Positions 60,280 through 64,000 of a stretch of 64,000 nucleotides of DNA are shown one piece after another (the stretch's first letter is position 1; every line of letters begins with the position of its first letter). The DNA comes from Symmetrospora coprosmae. Taxonomy: Eukaryota > Basidiomycota > Cystobasidiomycetes > Symmetrosporaceae. A program made the translations under genes and the position numbers. The notes beneath the pieces were generated by a model that saw only the letters and a list, made by a program, of their open reading frames with translations, did not search any database and was not told the DNA's origin. Location of the stretch: positions 62,001 through 126,000 of the forward strand of contig VUYT01000015.1 of the NCBI GenBank assembly GCA_008802785.1, written 5' to 3'.

Positions 60280-62785
60280 ATGTCGTCAACGTCGTCTCCA
60301 TCCCCGCTGAAGCGCCTGCGGGTCTCGCCGCTGCAGCTCAGCATTGGAGGCGCCGTGCTGCTCATCATTGTCCTCTGGCACACCTCTGGGAGCTTCTCGC
60401 TTGACCTGGCCGGGCTGGACCTCCCCTTCTACCTCCCTACATCGGGCTCGTCTGCGCTTGCGGGCTCGAGCAAGCTGTCGGTCGCCCCAGGCCATGCAGG
60501 AGCCGTCTCGACAGCTCCAGGAGAGCTCTACGACGGCAATCTCGACCTACTGCTCAATGCGTTGGATGCGCTCGAGGCACGTCCAGTCCGCCCGTATGCC
60601 GAGGCTCTTGAAGCAAACTCTCGGCCCGCGACGTGCGCCGGGCGCGACGCGCAGCAGAATCACGAGCAATATGCGCGGAGAGCGCCGATGTGGGAGAGCC
60701 TGGACGAGGCCATGATCACGATCAAGAAGGCCGACCTTGTCGACGCTGCCAAGCGCGCGTTTGGCATCGACCCGCTGTCGCTGTCGCTCTCGCAGCGGCA
60801 GCCGTCGCTCAGCAAGCGCGGGAGGGTCGCAGCTCGACAAGAGCCAACGATCGTGTCGAACGATGAGCTTGCCGCAGCTCAGGCTTCCACATCCGAGGAC
60901 GAGCGGCCCGTCGTTTCATACGGGGAAGGAAGGGGAATCGTCTTTACTGCCGGCAATGCCGTGAGTGCGCGGGATGATCTGCGAGAGGAGAGGCCAATGC
61001 TACCAGGTCACCGGCAGTGATTGACGCGATGCTGACGACGCTGGTGTGCGCGTCACGCAGAATACGCTCGAGCGCGTCTGGGTCTCGATCCGCATCCTGC
61101 GCGGCTGGCACGGCTGCACCCTGCCCATCGAGGTATTTGGCTATGCGGAGGAGCTCGAGACGACAGAGGCGAAGATGTATCAGCGCCGCATTGCACAGTA
61201 TGGCGATGTCACATTCCGCCAGTTGCAAAGTACGACGAAGGAGGAGAGCTCGTGGAAGGTGAGCTCCGTGGCGTGTGACCTGCCTCGCCATTCGGCCCGC
61301 GTACTGACTCCGCGAGCGATCTTTTGCTCGCATGCGCTATCGTATGAAGAACTTCCAAACCGTACGTCCCTCTTCTGCAGAGGTCCCCCTGCTCTGCTGT
61401 CTTAAAACTAGCAATTGACATCGTCTGCTCGCCGCTCTACCATCGCTCTCACAGAAAGGAGAGGCCGTACTGCGCTCATCGTGAGGACACCGCGTGTCCT
61501 TTGTTCGTGCACCTGCAGCCAGATCCAGCGCACTTATCACAGCATGCTGCTTCTATCCGCAGTTTCGCCGAAGTCCTTTACCTCGACTCGGACAACATCG
61601 CCCTCACCGATCCGACCTTCCTCTTCGAGCACCCAGTGTATCAGGAGCGGGGCGCGGTGTTCTGGCCCGACTTCCACAAGGAGGTGAGGCAGGCGCTCGT
61701 CTGACCTGCGCGCTTACGAATATCGCACCAGCTAACGCAAGGCGACACCCGAATTCAGGGCCCCGCTAACCCGATCTGGCGGATCCTTGACATGCCCTGC
61801 AGGCGCGACGCGTGGGCGCTCGAGTCCGGGCAGATGCTCGTCAACAAGCGCGGGCAGAGCGGGATGAACCTCGCTGCGCTTGTTCTGGCGGAGGCGATGC
61901 AGAAAGACCATGAGTTCTGGTTTCAGATATCCGAAGGCGTGCGTTGTCGAGACCGTCGAGACTACGCGTACGGGACAATGCATGTGCTGACTCGCTGCTT
62001 GTCTGGCTTGGTCATGATCGCCATACAGGACAAGGACACATTCGTTAGTCATTCACTCGCCGCATCTTGTCCAAAGCACAACGCACCGAGCTGACCCACT
62101 TCCCTGCACTTTGCCGCCTCCGCAGCGCTATGGCTTCTGGGCGCTCGGTATTGACTACACGCCAGCCATGCACTGGAGCAGCACGCTCGGCACGCGTCGG
62201 TACTGGCCAAAGGACGGGCACACATTCTGCGGGCTCTCGATCGTGCAGTACGCACTGTCGCCAGAGGACTGGGTGCACTTCCCGCAGGCGTACGAGCAGG
62301 CCGCGGATGCAGGAGGCAGCTCGGATGCGAGTGCGAGCGTAGATGGCGCGCCGCTAGCTGCATGGCACGCGCCGCCGCTGTTTGTGCACTCAAACCTCCT
62401 CAAGCACAGCAAGGCGTTCCGGAGAGGCGAGGTGTTCCGCCTTCTCAAACGCGCGCGGGACGACCGCGTCGCCCGACCCGGTGCCGACGCAGACTCAACA
62501 ACGGAAGCTGCAGGCCAAGCTGGAGCTGGCGGCGGGGCCCGAATTGGCGCGATGGACGAGGCGCGGGCGGCCGTGTACGAGACGGCCAAGAATGGGCTGT
62601 GCCTCGACGTGTGGGAGGCGTTTGACCCAGCGCGGGACGGTGCGTCTGCGCCGCGGGAACGAGGCGACTTTGAGAATGGCCGCGTGGTCATCGAGGATGT
62701 GGGCGACGCGTTTGCAGGCGTGCTGGATGACTTCAGGAAGGTCTGGCTCGAGGCGGGGGGAAGGATAGGCGGCTGGTCCCGCTAG
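60280..62785 (+). CDS. MNN1/MNT-family alpha-mannosyltransferase (type II Golgi protein)
   Basis: Eight exons: 60280-60960, 61061-61258, 61350-61361, 61455-61480, 61563-61683, 61759-61938, 62029-62043, 62126-62785; 630 residues. The family (Mannosyl_trans3) adds alpha-1,3 or alpha-1,2 mannose to protein glycans in the Golgi lumen. A short basic cytosolic tail (SPLKRLRVS) precedes one membrane anchor (LQLSIGGAVLLIIVLWHTSG). The catalytic domain starts at GRGIVFTAGNA, continues with GCTLPIEVFGY, and contains the metal-binding DxD as VLYLDSDNIALTDP, followed by VFWPDF, ESGQMLVNK and HTFCGLSIVQYA. Three microexons of 12, 26 and 15 nt are needed to keep the family sequence. The 12-nt exon has a weak acceptor (TATGAAG). 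The last ~120 residues are a variable extension. Confidence 0.85.
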
Positions 62786-63105
62786 ATGGATATCAGGGCT
62801 GCAGGCGAGCTTCGTTGTAGCTTGGTCGGCTGCACTGTGCTGTGCCTTGTGCGTTTCCTGCCTCAGACTGTCAGTTAGTATTCAGCTCGGCCGGGCTGGC
62901 TCCGTGTCAGTTGAGCGCGGGCGTGCTTCGCATATCCGAAAGATCTGGCACCGGGGAACGGTTACATGTGAAGAGACAGAGAGTAGATACATCGAAAGGT
63001 AGGCAGTTGAGCTACAGAAGGCTGTCGTACATCGGGTCCGAGGGAGAGGACGTGTGAGGCGGTCGTGTATGGGCTCATGATTCGGGGAACGACGGAAGCA
63101 CCGCT
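62786..63105. other. Convergent 3' spacer, mannosyltransferase / BI-1
   Basis: These 320 bp between two converging stop codons have no supported gene. A short + strand frame of about 70 codons near 62842-63057 has no features and falls where 3' ends are expected. Confidence 0.5.
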
Positions 63106-63967
63106 TTAGTCGCGCTGAGCGTCCGACAAGATGCGGAGGATGTTGAGGAAGAGGTTGATCTGGGACGTAGGACGTAGGAGGGCCATCAGCAAAGTGGCAT
63201 CAAACCCAGTTGAAGGGACAGTGCGACCCACAACGTCGAGGTAGAGCGACACGACTCCGAGGACCCACTCGTCCGGAGAGAGCTTTTTGCAGATCATCTG
63301 CGTGTCGTAGAGTATGTAGGCGGAGAAGCTGCGTAGAGCACATGCATGAGGTCAGCTTTAGATTGCTCCGCCCGTAATTCGCCGCCCCGGGATGTCCCAG
63401 TCCGGCGCTCGCTCACAGCAATGTGCCAACGCCTGCATAGACCATGTCGAGCGTCTTGCTGAAGGGCAGGAAGAACTGGACGAGGCCGATAAAGAAGAAG
63501 GCGAGGAGGACCGTGTAGAGGACGCCGGCCATGCTGGTAAAGTCGTACTTTGTCTGCATGGCAAACAGGGTGAGGCCGAGGAAGACCAAGGTTGTGATTG
63601 CGAGTGCTTGGAGGACGACGCGGGTGTCGTAGAATGTGACAATCCCTCCGACTGCACATGCCTCGAACGCCGTGAAGAGGCTCAGGAGGGCAATGTTGAT
63701 GGGGTAGCGCTGGCGCATGGCAAAGAGGGCGACCATGGAGAGGATGGAGCCGATGAACGAGGTCCAGAAGGTCCATGCGTGCGTCTGGACGTAGATGCGG
63801 GCGCTGTCGTTCGTGGACAGCGCGGCACCAATGGCGGTGGTCGCGACCAGCTGCATGGCGAGGACAGTGTAGACCTTGAGGATGAATCGTTGACGGATCT
63901 CCATGGATGACGATGAGACGGTTGTGCCGAGCTTGAAGTCGTCGATACCGTCGTCTCCGTCGGGCAT
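63106..63967 (-). CDS. Bax inhibitor-1 / TMBIM (LFG) family membrane protein
   Basis: Three exons on the minus strand: 63967-63417, 63328-63232, 63159-63106; 233 residues. TMBIM proteins are ER or Golgi membrane proteins that modulate calcium leak and cell death; yeast has one member (Bxi1/Ybh3). Six to seven hydrophobic segments are visible, for example WTSFIGSILSMVALFAM, IALLSLFTAFEACAVGGI and MAGVLYTVLLAFFFIGLV. The family signature is YILYDTQMICK plus a C-terminal SLYLDVINLFLNILRIL rebuilt across intron 2. That intron (72 nt) is stop-free and a multiple of three; retention would insert 24 residues into the last conserved helix. The N-terminus is short (DGIDDFKLGTTV, like fungal LFG members), and an upstream exon beyond the window cannot be excluded. 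Confidence 0.88.
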
Positions 63968-64000
63968 GTCTGCCCAGTGATTGCTTGTCGCTGCCGGTCC

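Overview
This window is nuclear DNA of a filamentous or dimorphic basidiomycete fungus. The evidence is dense packing (23 protein genes in 64 kb), about 125 short spliceosomal introns (mostly 55-110 nt, CTGAC-type branch sites, CAG acceptors, many GTGNGT donors), high GC, and basidiomycete-type genes: a CPL1-like secreted protein, a HAM1-like protein, and an Ssd1/Dis3L2 protein with an intact nuclease signature. I cannot name the species. Ustilaginomycotina/Exobasidiomycetes-like lineages are possible, but this is only an impression. I saw no transposon, virus-like element, tRNA, rRNA or CRISPR array.

Layout, left to right. 0.3-7.5 kb: a NIF3-like protein, a PIN-like (auxin efflux carrier family) membrane transporter and a HAM1-like lipid-binding-type protein, all +. 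7.8-16.6 kb: importin beta-3 (Pse1/IPO5 type) and a GH38 Ams1-type alpha-mannosidase, both +. 16.8-25 kb: an intronless kelch protein (-), RAD51 (+), a VPS62-like secretory protein (-) and mitochondrial methylmalonate-semialdehyde dehydrogenase (+). 25-37 kb: SSD1/DIS3L2 (-) divergent from glucose-6-phosphate dehydrogenase (+), then an S28 serine carboxypeptidase (-) and a PhzF-family protein (-). 37-46 kb: an RNase P/MRP Rpr2-type subunit (+), a CPL1-like secreted protein (+), histone H4 (-), the GPI-anchor synthesis subunit PIG-F/GPI11 (-) and Aurora kinase (+). 46.5-64 kb: a 737-residue disordered protein of unknown function (+), the spliceosomal helicase DHX35 (-), a 2184-residue five-TOG XMAP215/ch-TOG protein (+), an MNN1-family mannosyltransferase (+) and a Bax-inhibitor-1 family protein (-).

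No operon-like or biosynthetic cluster logic is apparent. Most genes are housekeeping. A loose theme is cell surface and division: SSD1, PIG-F, the mannosyltransferase, the alpha-mannosidase, CPL1-like, Aurora and XMAP215. I rebuilt exon structures by hand from splice consensus, frame continuity and remembered family sequence. For every multi-exon gene except NIF3-like the rebuilt model closes in frame and follows the family through its conserved core; first exons and a few splice sites are marked as uncertain. The most interesting points are the metazoan-style five-TOG XMAP215, the catalytically intact SSD1 with NDR/Cbk1 docking and phosphorylation motifs, a 33-nt microexon that carries the whole dinucleotide-binding motif of G6PD, and several stop-free introns of length divisible by three.
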